From JBGOUJ01 sp041477005 (GTDB taxonomy: Bacteria > Acidobacteriota > Terriglobia > Bryobacterales > JACQDG01): a DNA stretch of 30,700 nt. Below the pieces are notes generated by a model that ran no database searches, had not been told where the DNA came from, and was given only the letters and a program-made list of their open reading frames with translations. The first letter of the stretch is position 1. The number at the start of each line of letters is the position of its first letter. Both the position numbers and the translations under genes were made by a program. The DNA lies in NCBI GenBank assembly GCA_041477005.1, contig JBGOUJ010000017.1:1-30700 (forward strand), read 5' to 3'. Below, piece by piece: positions 21,533 to 30,700 of this stretch.

Positions 21533-22863
21533 TTACAGGGGATTCGCCGGACCGGGCGGCCCCGGTTGGCGACGGCGGGCCGGGATGACGCTGACCTGCT
21601 TCTCTCCGCCCCCTGGCAGGAAGCGCAGATTTCGCATTTCCTCGATTTCCCGGTCGGAGAGCGCATGATCGAGGCGTCCGGCCGATTGCAACTCCCGGTG
21701 GAGGTTGCGAAGCCGGTCGGAGAACCCGACGTCGACGACGCGCAGATTCCGGTCGAGCTTGTAAATCACGAGCGCCCGGCCGTCGCTGTCTCGCTCGCCC
21801 GTTTCGACGCGGATGAATCCGTCCGCCACCGTCAAGGCGCTTACCCGGTTGAATTTCTCGAGTTTTTGATTGATGCACGAGCGCGGGAATAGGATCCGCG
21901 CCTTCTCCCGAGCCGGTCCGCAGCCTTGGATCTGGTACTCGGGACGCTCCTCGACCGAGGCGCCGCCGGCCTGGCTCGGATCGAGCACCACCAGGGTGGC
22001 CGCCGAGTAGGTTCGTTGTAGCCTCCCAGGAAGATCTCGGTTGCTCCGTCGCCCTTGCGGTCGGCGGCCTCCGCGACATTCAAGTGCCCGGGGTGCCAAT
22101 ATTCCGCCAGCACTGCGCCCCGTTCATTTAACAGCGCAAACTGGCTCGGGTAGGAGACCAGGTGGTGGGCAACTACGAGCACGCGCAGTTCGCCGTTGAC
22201 GCCGAAAGGCTCGACCGCGAAGCGCTCTATGTGATACGGAGGTGGAAAAGATCGGTTCGAGCCGGACACGGTCCGGCCGGGCACAAACCTCCATTTCTCT
22301 TCGCCGCGGTCGGAAATGCAAAGCAATTCCGAACTCAGCTTCGAGCAGATGCCGGGATCGTACAACAGCAGCGTGTCGACCCTCTTGTCGTGGTCCAAAT
22401 GGCCAAACCAAACCGGCCGGTTCCTTGGCGGGAATGTCGGCGAGTAACGCAAGGGATGGATCGGCTCCGGGAAAGTCTTCCGCCAGACTTCCTTTCCGCC
22501 CCGATCCGTGGTGATAAGTGTTTTCCAGTCAATGCGAAAGGCTTCCGGAGGGCCGGGGCGCTGAGTCGCCAGTTGGTTTTGGAGCACAAATCCCAGCAGG
22601 GCCAGGAGCAAAACGGTTGCCAACGCCCCATAAAACCGGAGAAAAGTCAGGTTCGAATACCAATGGGGTCTCTGGCGGGTTGCCGCTTTCCACTGCTCCA
22701 ATTCTGTTTGGTTTGCCGAAACCCGTCCCCTGGGGCCCGGCAGGCGCTTCACGGGGAGCCCCAGCTCCCGTTCCCATTTTTGAGCCGTCCGTTCGGCAAC
22801 GCCTAGGAATTGCGCGATTTCCTTCCAGGAGGTCAATCCGCCCGGCGCTTTGTCGAGGTCCAT
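21533..22863 (-). pseudogene. HTH-membrane-sensor protein (HTH, one membrane segment, beta-propeller-like C-terminus) with a frameshift
   Basis: The first frame, from an ATG at 22863, begins MDLDKAPGGLTSWKEIAQFLGVAERTAQKWERELGLPVKRLPGP, a MerR/excisionase-like HTH type widespread in acidobacteria. One membrane segment follows (YGALATVLLLALLGFVLQNQL), then an extracytoplasmic domain with FG-GAP-like character (DHDKRVDTLLLYDPGICSKL, ADRKGDGATEIFLGGYN). At about 22012-22018 the frame is lost (EPTRRPPWW...); a second frame continues the protein as TYSAATLVVLDPSQAGG ... GRALVIYKLDRNLRVVDVGFSDRLRNLHREL and stops at 21533. One missing base in GGCTACAACGAACC explains it. The membrane-bound sensor-regulator architecture fits a signal-dependent regulator; targets unknown. 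The region upstream of 22863 has no good ribosome binding site. Confidence 0.75.
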
Positions 22864-23052
22864 CAACACACAAACGTCCCTCGTTCCGGTGATAAGCCTA
22901 GCAGATCGCGAGCGCCGTCTCAATCCCCGGCCCAAGAATTTACGAAAATGTACGGCGGCGCATTTCTTCGCTTGTGCCACGGCCCCATTTGAAGTGAGCT
23001 AGTCTCAAGACCGGCACGGATCCCATGTCCATGCGCCGTGCCGGGTAACATC

Positions 23053-23082
23053 GAGGGCGCGCCTGCCATCCGGCTCGCCCTC
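23053..23082 (-). terminator. Candidate hairpin after glgC
   Basis: GAGGGCG and CGCCCTC form a perfect 7-bp stem around a 16-nt loop, about 22 nt after the glgC stop. No run of T follows, so it is at best a weak or Rho-assisted terminator. Confidence 0.3.
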
Positions 23083-23104
23083 CGATCTTCCCAAAGACTG
23101 AATT

Positions 23105-24355
23105 TCAGACGGTAACGGCGGCGATCTCTACCGGGGTGCGCTGCCCGCTCACCACGACGATGCCGCTTTCGGTAACGTGGTAATTTCGGCCGTCCTGCTC
23201 CAGGTCAAAGCCGATTTCGGCGCCGGGGGCGACGCGGACATTCTTATCCAGGATGGCCTTGCGAATGCGGGCATGCCGGCCGATGTCGCAATTGTCCAGG
23301 ATGATCGAGTCCTCGACCAGGCTATAGGAATGGACAAAAACGCGCCGGCCGAGAACGGAATTACGGACCGTGCCGCCGGAAATAATGCAGCCTTCCGAAA
23401 CGATGGAGTCCAGAGCCTGGCCCCGGCGGCCGTCTTCGTCGAAAGTGAATTTCGCCGGGGGCTCCGGGTAATTAGCGGTGCGCAGGGGCCAATGGCGGTT
23501 AAACAAGTTCAGCAGCGGCGAGACGGAGCGCAGGTCCATGTTGGCGTCGTAGTAGGCCTCTATCGTTCCCACGTCGCGCCAGTAGCCGCGGTTTTGCGCC
23601 GGCTCGCCGGGAATCTTGTTGGTCAGGAAGTCGTAGGCATAGACCGGGAAGCGGTGAATCATGCCGGGCAGGATGTTGTGCCCGAAATCGTGGTTGCTGT
23701 CGGCCCGCTCGGCGTCGTCGTGCAGCTCGCGCACCAATACACCAGTGTTGAAAATGTAGTTCCCCATGGAGGCCAGCGTCCAACCGGGGCAACCTGGAAT
23801 CTCGGGTGGGTCGGGCACCTTTTCATGAAAAGCGACGATCCGCCAGTCCGGGGTGATTTCCATGGTTCCGAACTCCGCGGCCTGATGGACCCGGATCGGC
23901 AATGCGGCGACCGTGCCGACTGCCTCCTTTTGCTCGTGAAACTGGATCATTTGGCCGATGTCCATGCGATAAACGTGGTCTGCTCCAAAAACGACGACCA
24001 GGTCCGGCTCCGCCTGCTCGACCAGGTTGATGTTCTGAAAGATCGCGTCGGATGTGCCCTCGTACCAGATCTCGCCCTTCCGCATCTGGGCCGGTACCGG
24101 AATGATGAACTGGTTCTTGAGCAGGTTGGCGAACTGCCAGCCGTCGCTCAAGTGCTGCAGCAGCGACTGGCTCTTGAACTGTGTCAGAACGTAAATCGAA
24201 TAGATGCCGGAGTTGATCAGGTTGCTGAGAACGAAATCGATGATCCGGTACTTTCCGCCAAACGGCACCGCCGGCTTGGCGCGTTCCTTGGTCAACGGAT
24301 AGAGGCGGGAACCTTTACCGCCGGCCAAGACCAGACCCAGGACGCGAAGTTTCAT
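23105..24355 (-). CDS. glgC: Glucose-1-phosphate adenylyltransferase
   Basis: 416 residues from the ATG at 24355. A longer frame upstream is non-coding in appearance; the protein start MKLRVLGLVLAGGKGSRLYPLT is typical of GlgC. Diagnostic segments are GGKGSRLYPLT (12-22), RAKPAVPFGGKYRIIDF (25-41), the nucleotide/sugar site WYEGTSDAIFQN (98-108) and FGADHVYRMD (123-132), followed by the left-handed beta-helix repeats at the C-terminus (SEGCIISGGTVRNSVLGRRVFVHSYSLVEDSIILDNCDIGRHARIRKAILDKNVRVAPG). The enzyme makes ADP-glucose from glucose-1-phosphate and ATP, the committed step of bacterial glycogen synthesis, in the cytoplasm. No other glycogen gene is nearby. A GTGGGG lies right before the ATG, closer than ideal. 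A GC-rich hairpin follows the gene at 23053-23082. Confidence 0.97.
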   Translation of the reverse strand: MKLRVLGLVLAGGKGSRLYPLTKERAKPAVPFGGKYRIIDFVLSNLINSGIYSIYVLTQFKSQSLLQHLSDGWQFANLLKNQFIIPVPAQMRKGEIWYEGTSDAIFQNINLVEQAEPDLVVVFGADHVYRMDIGQMIQFHEQKEAVGTVAALPIRVHQAAEFGTMEITPDWRIVAFHEKVPDPPEIPGCPGWTLASMGNYIFNTGVLVRELHDDAERADSNHDFGHNILPGMIHRFPVYAYDFLTNKIPGEPAQNRGYWRDVGTIEAYYDANMDLRSVSPLLNLFNRHWPLRTANYPEPPAKFTFDEDGRRGQALDSIVSEGCIISGGTVRNSVLGRRVFVHSYSLVEDSIILDNCDIGRHARIRKAILDKNVRVAPGAEIGFDLEQDGRNYHVTESGIVVVSGQRTPVEIAAVTV

Positions 24356-24503
24356 ACCCCACATTAGACACGATGGGGGAAGAGCAATCAATCGGCAATC
24401 TTGGCGGTGAGCACCAAAAGGGGGTCCGGCCCGAACCGCCGATGCCGGACTTGCCGACAACGACCTTTGGCCCTCGCGGAGGTCCAAGCTTGTTTAGGGA
24501 GAT

Positions 24504-26093
24504 TTATTCGAGGAGTCGGATGTCCTGGGTCAGATCGGCCGACGGGCCGACCCGTAGGGACCGGACGCGGGATTGCAGATTCTCCAACTGATCGTCCGGG
24601 TTGAAGTCCTCGACCTCGGTGGCGAAGATCAGGTAGTCGCCCTCGGGCAGCCCGGCGAAGCGGTATTCCCCGAGCAGGCTGGTCTTCTGCGAGCGGGAGC
24701 CTCCCAACCGGTAGCGATTTTGGGGGTCGAGAGGATAGCAAAGGGCCAAGACGCCGGGAGCGGGCTGGCCATCAGGATCGAAAACGCGGCCGTGGACCTT
24801 GCCGGCCTCGTGGAGCAAGCGAATCGTGGCCGAGACTTTTCGCCCCGGCATCAACTGGAAGCCTCCCAGCGCGTCCTTGCCGTCAACCTGGATGGCGTCG
24901 ACAACCCGAGATTCCGGGCACAGGACGAAGAACCGCCATTCGCCGGGCATCAACTCCCGGACCGCGTGCCAGCCCGGTGCGGCGGCGCCGCCCCCTGGGG
25001 CGCCTCTTCGGATGCCCGCTGGGGCGCTGGCCGCGACGTCCGGCTCGACCCTCATCGGCGGGGTCCGCGCGCCGTTTTCCACCCGGGAGAGAAGGATCAC
25101 GACCTGCGGATCATTCAGCTCCGCCCCCTTGTCGTCGGTCAGGTGGACGCGAAGCTCGGGAGCAGCCACGGGGCTCACCGAGAGGCCGTCCCGATCGCTG
25201 TACAGGTCCAGCGGCTGGTAGGCAGCAAGGTTGCCTTCGGGCGCCGACACTTCCACGACGAGCGTGTAGCGGCCGGGAACCAGATGGGAGAAGGCAAACT
25301 GGCCCAGGGGATCGGTGGAGGCGTCGCGGCTCTCCTCTTCGTGAAACAGGGTCACGGTCGCCGGATGGCCGGCATGGCGAACCGCTGCAGGGACGGCGCC
25401 CGAAAGATGCAACAACTTGCCGAGGATGGGTTGGATCTGGACGTCGGGGGTCTCGCGGTCGAGTTCCACGGCCACGACCTGGCTCTCGGAACGGTTCAGG
25501 GTCTGGGGGAAATAGGTGGGAAGCAGACCCGTGCCATCTTCCGATTGCCGCGCCGCGGTCGCCACATAGTAGCGGCCGGGTTTGAGGCCGACGATGCGGA
25601 AGACACCGCGATCGTCGGTCACGCCGGCGGAGGAAACACGGCCAGTAAGGGAGTTGGGCTTCACGGTAATGGCGTTCACGGTGAGGTTCGGCATGCCCTC
25701 GCCGTTTTCATCCACCACCATGCCAGTGATCACGCCGAGACGGTGCAAGTGCACGTCGGCGGTGGCGCCGGCCCCGGCGATGAGCGGGATGGGGCGGCCG
25801 ACGTGGTCCCAGGCCTTCTGGCCGAAACGGCCCGGGGCGTAGTTGGCGCGGCCGGCCTTGACCAGGTAGCTGCCCGGCGGCACCTGTTCGAACAGGTAGC
25901 GGCCGCGGCGGTCGGCGATGACGGTGCGGATCGGCGAGCCGTCGAGAAGGCTTAGCGTCACGGTGCTCCCGGCAAGCGGCGTTTGCGTGACGGCGTTGAA
26001 CACGACGCCGGAGATGGTCCCCAGGGAATCCCCGGCAAGGGCGACAGCGCCGAGCAGGAGACAGGAAAGCAGTCGCGAAGTTCGTCCGATCAC
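24504..26093 (-). CDS. Secreted protein with carboxypeptidase-regulatory-like (Cna B-type) domains
   Basis: 529 residues from the GTG at 26093, which overlaps the preceding stop by 4 nt (GTGA) and so looks translationally coupled; the longer frame upstream is a shadow of the neighbouring gene. A signal peptide is present (MIGRTSRLLSCLLLGAVALAGDS). Several beta-sandwich domains follow: LGTISGVVFNAVTQTPLAGSTVTLSLLDG ... GRYLFEQVPPGSYLVKAG, then GVITGMVVDENGEGMPNLTVNAI ... GVFRIVGLKPGRYYVATA, and later GKVHGRVFDPDGQPAPGVLALCYP ... GEYRFAGLPEGDYLIFATEV, all CarboxypepD_reg-like. Such proteins are very common in acidobacteria as extracytoplasmic, possibly glycan-binding or structural proteins. No peptidase domain or outer-membrane TonB barrel is visible. 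Function not established. Confidence 0.85.
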   Translation of the reverse strand: MIGRTSRLLSCLLLGAVALAGDSLGTISGVVFNAVTQTPLAGSTVTLSLLDGSPIRTVIADRRGRYLFEQVPPGSYLVKAGRANYAPGRFGQKAWDHVGRPIPLIAGAGATADVHLHRLGVITGMVVDENGEGMPNLTVNAITVKPNSLTGRVSSAGVTDDRGVFRIVGLKPGRYYVATAARQSEDGTGLLPTYFPQTLNRSESQVVAVELDRETPDVQIQPILGKLLHLSGAVPAAVRHAGHPATVTLFHEEESRDASTDPLGQFAFSHLVPGRYTLVVEVSAPEGNLAAYQPLDLYSDRDGLSVSPVAAPELRVHLTDDKGAELNDPQVVILLSRVENGARTPPMRVEPDVAASAPAGIRRGAPGGGAAAPGWHAVRELMPGEWRFFVLCPESRVVDAIQVDGKDALGGFQLMPGRKVSATIRLLHEAGKVHGRVFDPDGQPAPGVLALCYPLDPQNRYRLGGSRSQKTSLLGEYRFAGLPEGDYLIFATEVEDFNPDDQLENLQSRVRSLRVGPSADLTQDIRLLE

Positions 26094-26947
26094 AGCGGTC
26101 TGCCGATGAGGCTTTGGACGATGGCGCGGCCGTGATCGACCGCGCGGGCATACTGCTCGCGCTTCTCGGCGGCGGTCAAGCCGCGGCCTAGCCGCAAGTA
26201 ACGCTCGAGACCCAGCCCGACCACGTAAGTTCCCGCAAAGGCCACGGCGCCCTTCGCCACCAGGCCGCCGCCGAAGGGGATCTTGGACACCAGCTCCCGC
26301 GCCAGCGCCCGCCAGCCGAATGCCGCCGTGATGATGGAGGCGATCTGCCCACGCTGCTCCACGTACCCGATGACGGCATCGCTGGCGGCGGCGATCAGAA
26401 ACGCCAGCCGGATCTGACTCATGGTAAGGACTGCGGTGTCGGAGGCGAACTCCCCGACCGTCCAAGGCAGCTCGAAGAAATTCGGCACGAGGTTGGGGAA
26501 GGCGGTCGCCACAGCGAAGGCCGCATTCTCTCGAGCGATCTTACGGATGAGCCGCTCCACGACCGGCTCCCGAAACGCCACGAAATGGCGCGCCACGGGG
26601 ATCCAGAGGTCTTCGCGCCCGTCCAGGAACGGTTCGAGGGCCTGAGCCGGTTGCGAGGGGTCGTAAGGATAGAAATGCGCCGGATGGGGGAGGTGCGGTT
26701 CGGCCAAGCCGAAATCGCAGCGCTCGAAGTCGGTTGCTTCGCCCACCGGTAACACGTGGCGGCCGGCCTGCTGCGCCTTTTTATCGGAGATGCCCGGCGG
26801 CAGGAGGAATCGCACCAGGCGCCGATGGCCGTCTTCGTCAGCCGCGAGCAGGCCGACCGTGAACGGCCGCGCCGCCAGCTCGCGAACGTCATGAGGATTC
26901 AGATTGTGCAGCGCGCCTTGGATCTGCTTGAGAACGGGAAGCGGCAT
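26090..26947 (-). CDS. DUF697-like membrane-associated protein
   Basis: 285 residues from the ATG at 26947, 11 nt after the upstream stop; the much longer open frame beyond it lies across the neighbouring gene in another frame and is not coding. The N-terminal ~170 residues are soluble-looking (QGALHNLNPHDVRELAARPFTVGLLAADEDGHRRLVRFLLPPG). The C-terminal part (about 190-270) has weakly hydrophobic helices and a glycine-rich turn (RLAFLIAAASDAVIGYVEQRGQIASIITAAFGWRALARELVSKIPFGGGLVAKGAVAFAGTYVVGLGLERYLRLG), very like the DUF697/YcjF-type domain often attached to small GTPases. Here no GTPase motifs are present. The gene is between the PD-(D/E)XK-like gene and the secreted beta-sandwich gene, in one compact operon. 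Function unknown. Confidence 0.75.
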   Translation of the reverse strand: MPLPVLKQIQGALHNLNPHDVRELAARPFTVGLLAADEDGHRRLVRFLLPPGISDKKAQQAGRHVLPVGEATDFERCDFGLAEPHLPHPAHFYPYDPSQPAQALEPFLDGREDLWIPVARHFVAFREPVVERLIRKIARENAAFAVATAFPNLVPNFFELPWTVGEFASDTAVLTMSQIRLAFLIAAASDAVIGYVEQRGQIASIITAAFGWRALARELVSKIPFGGGLVAKGAVAFAGTYVVGLGLERYLRLGRGLTAAEKREQYARAVDHGRAIVQSLIGRPL

Positions 26948-26958
26948 AAGTGTCAGGT

Positions 26959-28476
26959 TCAGCCCGGTCTTGCGGCGCCATGGGCGCGAAAAACCACTTT
27001 CAGCTCGGTGCGCCACTCGGCGCCCAGGCCGGCGCGCTCCACTCGGACCTGAGTAGAAAAGTATTGCAGAATTGTCTCCGTCGTGGGGTGGAAATCGAAC
27101 CCCGGGGATACCAGCAGCAGACGCGGTGGGTCGGCGCCGAGCTCGATGCCGGGGAAATAGCCCCGCTTCTGAAACTCTCCGCGGTCGAGGTGCCACTTCA
27201 CGCGCATCCAGTAGTCGAGGCCCTGCAGCGGCAGGTGAATGTCTTCGCTCGCTTTGAGCTCGAGCACGGTCAGCCGGCCGGCGCGGTCGGTGGCCAGCAG
27301 GTCGATGATGCCGCGGTCGGAGCCGGCCACCGCCGGCACCTGCGAGTAGAGCGGCTCTGGAAGCAGGCTGCTGTCGATCTTGCCCGGATCGGCGCGAACC
27401 AGCGACTCCAGCCACTTCTCGGGCGCCGCGCGGTAGAGCGGGTTCTGCTTTTGGGCGCTGCCGGCCGAGCGCGCCGTCGCCAGCCGCTGGGCCAAGCCTT
27501 CGACGCGGTCGAAATTCGAGTCGGTGACCGGAAGATCCTGGTCCAAGCCGTAGGTCATGATGCGGGCCGAGGCGCGCGCAAACTCGAGACCGCGCCATCG
27601 GAGGGAGATCAGCCCGTCGGCCTGGGCCACGCGCTCGACGCCGAAACGCGCGGTCAGCCGCTCTATCCACTCGGCCACGCGGCCGGCCGGCTCGGGTGGC
27701 GGCAGCGCCGGCTCGAGGGTCGTGGCCAGATTGCCATAGGCTGATTCGTCCACGCGCGCCATCGAACCGCCCGGACTGAACGTGTATAGCTCGTAATCCG
27801 CTCGGGCCGGATCCAGATAGGCCAGGCGATTGCCGGTGAGCGCTTCGCGGCCTTCCGGCAGAAACAGCTTCAGGCTCTCCACGACTCGCTGCTGCCCGCG
27901 ACGGCGCACGTAGTCGAGCCAAATCAATCCGAAGGAAAGGATGTGATCGGCGGTGGCGGGGTCGGCATCGGGATCGATGCCGATCGCCGCAAAGGCGGAC
28001 TGGCCCCGCGTGAGCAGCGCCCGGGCGTAAGCCGGCGAGAGCGAGTGCTCGAGGTCGGCGGAGCCGCTGATTTGGGCGATCTCCCAGCCACCGAACTGGC
28101 GAGCCAGCAAGCGCCGGAACCGCTCCCGAAACTCGAGGCGGCCGGCGTGCCGCTCCAGGTGCGGGCCGGCCCGGGCGAGATCCAGAATCAGCAACCCGCC
28201 TTCTCCCTGGGCCAGCCGGCGCGTGACGAGACCAAGCTTGCCGCGCTGTTCTTCGCGCACCCGCACGATCCGCCGCACCAGGCTCGCCTCGGCGTTCCAG
28301 GCGTGCAAGACCAGGGCGCCGCCTTGAACCTGGAGGTCGAAGCGGCCCGGCTCGACCGGTATTGTTTTTCCGCCCGGCTCGAACACGGCCGGCGACCGGC
28401 AGCCGCGCACGAACTCCTCGATACGGGCGCGCAGCAACTCGGGCGGATCGGCGGAAACCGAGGGTCTCATCACCAT
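26959..28476 (-). CDS. PD-(D/E)XK nuclease-like protein of unknown function
   Basis: 505 residues from the ATG at 28476; another ATG at 28470 is possible. The first ~340 residues (RFDLQVQGGALVLHAWNAEASLVRRIVRVREEQRGKLGLVTRR ...) have no recognised domain. The C-terminal part has the core of the PD-(D/E)XK nuclease fold: Glu357 in WLESLV, Asp392 in GIIDLLATDRAGRLTVLELKAS and the Glu406-Leu-Lys408 triad of the ExK motif, then QGLDYWMRVKWHL (418-430), a glutamine/tyrosine helix typical of RecB-like or DUF91-like enzymes. A DNA nuclease activity is possible, but no helicase or specificity domain accompanies it. It heads the operon with the DUF697-like and beta-sandwich genes. The assignment rests on motifs by eye. 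Confidence 0.8.
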   Translation of the reverse strand: MVMRPSVSADPPELLRARIEEFVRGCRSPAVFEPGGKTIPVEPGRFDLQVQGGALVLHAWNAEASLVRRIVRVREEQRGKLGLVTRRLAQGEGGLLILDLARAGPHLERHAGRLEFRERFRRLLARQFGGWEIAQISGSADLEHSLSPAYARALLTRGQSAFAAIGIDPDADPATADHILSFGLIWLDYVRRRGQQRVVESLKLFLPEGREALTGNRLAYLDPARADYELYTFSPGGSMARVDESAYGNLATTLEPALPPPEPAGRVAEWIERLTARFGVERVAQADGLISLRWRGLEFARASARIMTYGLDQDLPVTDSNFDRVEGLAQRLATARSAGSAQKQNPLYRAAPEKWLESLVRADPGKIDSSLLPEPLYSQVPAVAGSDRGIIDLLATDRAGRLTVLELKASEDIHLPLQGLDYWMRVKWHLDRGEFQKRGYFPGIELGADPPRLLLVSPGFDFHPTTETILQYFSTQVRVERAGLGAEWRTELKVVFRAHGAARPG

Positions 28477-28700
28477 GGAACAGAGGGTCCCATGGACGAT
28501 CTTAGCCGATCCGGCAGGGAAGAGGCGAGCGCCTGCTCCTCAGCACGGCCCCTTTTCCCGGCTACGCTTCGGCCGACGGGCGCCGTTACCTGCCCGTGAA
28601 TACACTCCCGGCGGCGTCCTGGGCGAAGATCAGTGGCCGTATACGCTTTCGCCTTCGCGATTGCCTGCCTGCCGGGCCACACCCGGGTCGTCCGGTAAAC

Positions 28701-28734
28701 AAAAAAGCCCTGCCTCGGTCAACCGAAGCAGGGC
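28701..28734 (-). terminator. Rho-independent terminator (minus strand), likely for the rpoC transcript
   Basis: The arms GCCCTGC (28707-28713) and GCAGGGC (28728-28734) enclose an inner stem TCGG/CCGA with a TCAA loop; read on the minus strand the hairpin is followed by TTTTTT. It lies about 440 nt past the rpoC stop and just before the next minus-strand operon, so it separates the two transcription units. Confidence 0.85.
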
Positions 28735-28982
28735 CTGCTACCTGGCCGTTCGCGCGGAGGCGCTAGACGGAGGCAACCCACCACCAAAGCTCGAAAAACC
28801 TCACCGACAAGCCCTTCCGGGCCCGGACCCCATCTTCCTCGCAGCCCAACCCCCGACAGGGAAAGCAACTGGGCTGCCACTTGCTAAGCCATTGGAAACA
28901 GCAGGTATTTACAAGTCGATCGCGGCGAAATCTACAGTTTTTGGGACGGGCACCCTAGAACCTGATTGAAAATTCAGGATTC

Positions 28983-29010
28983 GTAGGACAGGCGTCAGCT
29001 CCTGTCCTAC
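28983..29010. repeat. Perfect 10-bp palindromic element (REP-like hairpin)
   Basis: GTAGGACAGG and CCTGTCCTAC form a perfect stem around the 8-nt loop CGTCAGCT. There is no T tract, so it is not a classical terminator. Such stem-loops are often dispersed in genomes as REP-type elements; whether it occurs elsewhere in this genome cannot be seen. It abuts the copy of the rpoC 3' end. Confidence 0.6.
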
Positions 29011-29028
29011 TCGGCCATCATGCCTTCG
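29006..29028 (-). repeat. 23-bp duplicate of the rpoC 3' end
   Basis: The 23 bases at 29006-29028 are identical to 29172-29194, which encode the last RpoC residues EGMMAE and the TAG stop. Upstream of the copy (minus strand) the similarity is lost; a short frame reads VTKIRAQKLSEGMMAE. Downstream, the copied TAG merges into the palindromic element. Confidence 0.8.
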
Positions 29029-29172
29029 CTCAGTTTCTGAGCCCGTATTTTCGTGACCGGGCATTAACCGACGCGGAGGTGCAGTACGTCGCACCATGAA
29101 GGCGCCCTGCGGCTGCGCCACATGCTGAGCAGAGCTTTCGTCGCTCCCAAGGGCTGCCGCGACCTTCGCCCC

Positions 29173-30700
<1,528 letters not shown>

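Larger units (their letters stand above)
28477..29172. other. Intergenic region between the PD-(D/E)XK-like operon and rpoC
   Basis: About 700 nt without a convincing gene. It holds the strong minus-strand terminator at 28701-28734, an imperfect hairpin CCTGATT-GAAA-ATTCAGG at 28961-28978, the perfect palindromic element at 28983-29010 and a 23-bp copy of the rpoC 3' end at 29006-29028. The promoter of the downstream minus-strand operon should lie between 28477 and 28700; I could not pin it down. Confidence 0.6.

Noticed and set aside
23177..24367. 396-codon plus-strand frame opposite glgC
   Set aside because: Antisense shadow of a well-conserved gene, no motifs.
24573..25955. 460-codon plus-strand frame opposite the beta-sandwich gene
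   Set aside because: Antisense shadow; the minus strand has signal peptide and repeated domains.
26948..27922. N-terminal extension of the DUF697-like frame
   Set aside because: Arg-rich sequence that overlaps the PD-(D/E)XK-like gene in another frame; the gene most likely starts at 26947.

Overview
The window looks like chromosomal DNA from a high-GC Acidobacteriota, most likely of the Solibacter/Bryobacter type. The main clues are an NHL-repeat protein with the C-terminal domain of the TIGR03437 family, and a HTH-membrane-sensor protein beginning LTSWKEIAQFLGV, a type common in that group. The taxon is inferred from these families; no rRNA gene is present.

Left part (1-17631): an exopolysaccharide locus with many accessory families known from exosortase/PEP-CTERM-type loci. 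A minus-strand operon runs PilZ protein, polysaccharide export protein (SLBB), NHL-repeat protein, TPR lipoprotein (cut by the left edge). It has a candidate sigma-54 promoter. Divergently transcribed are a receiver-histidine kinase and an NtrC-family sigma-54 activator with two Fis-type HTH domains, so a local control circuit is plausible. After a minus-strand coiled-coil protein come plus-strand genes: a LuxR-type regulator, a broken export-protein-like remnant, an ExeA-like ATPase, a NusG/RfaH-like antiterminator, a DegT-type aminotransferase, a polysaccharide deacetylase, a 78-residue unknown protein and a GNAT/FemAB-like acyltransferase. No exosortase, glycosyltransferase or Wzx/Wzy gene is visible; they may lie beyond the left edge. 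The spacer at 10349-10870 holds four DnaA-box-like sites, two of them perfect.

Middle (17729-24355): an O-methyltransferase (minus) divergent from a MATE transporter (plus), then a D-tartrate dehydratase-like enolase-superfamily gene split by a one-base frameshift, a HTH-membrane-sensor gene (minus) that is also frameshifted, and glgC (minus).

Right part (24504-30700): a compact minus-strand group of three genes (PD-(D/E)XK-like protein, DUF697-like membrane protein, carboxypeptidase-regulatory-domain protein, the last two overlapping by 4 nt), then a spacer with a strong minus-strand terminator, a perfect palindrome and a 23-bp copy of the rpoC 3' end, and finally the 3' part of rpoC running off the right edge. 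No tRNA, rRNA, CRISPR array or intact insertion sequence was found.
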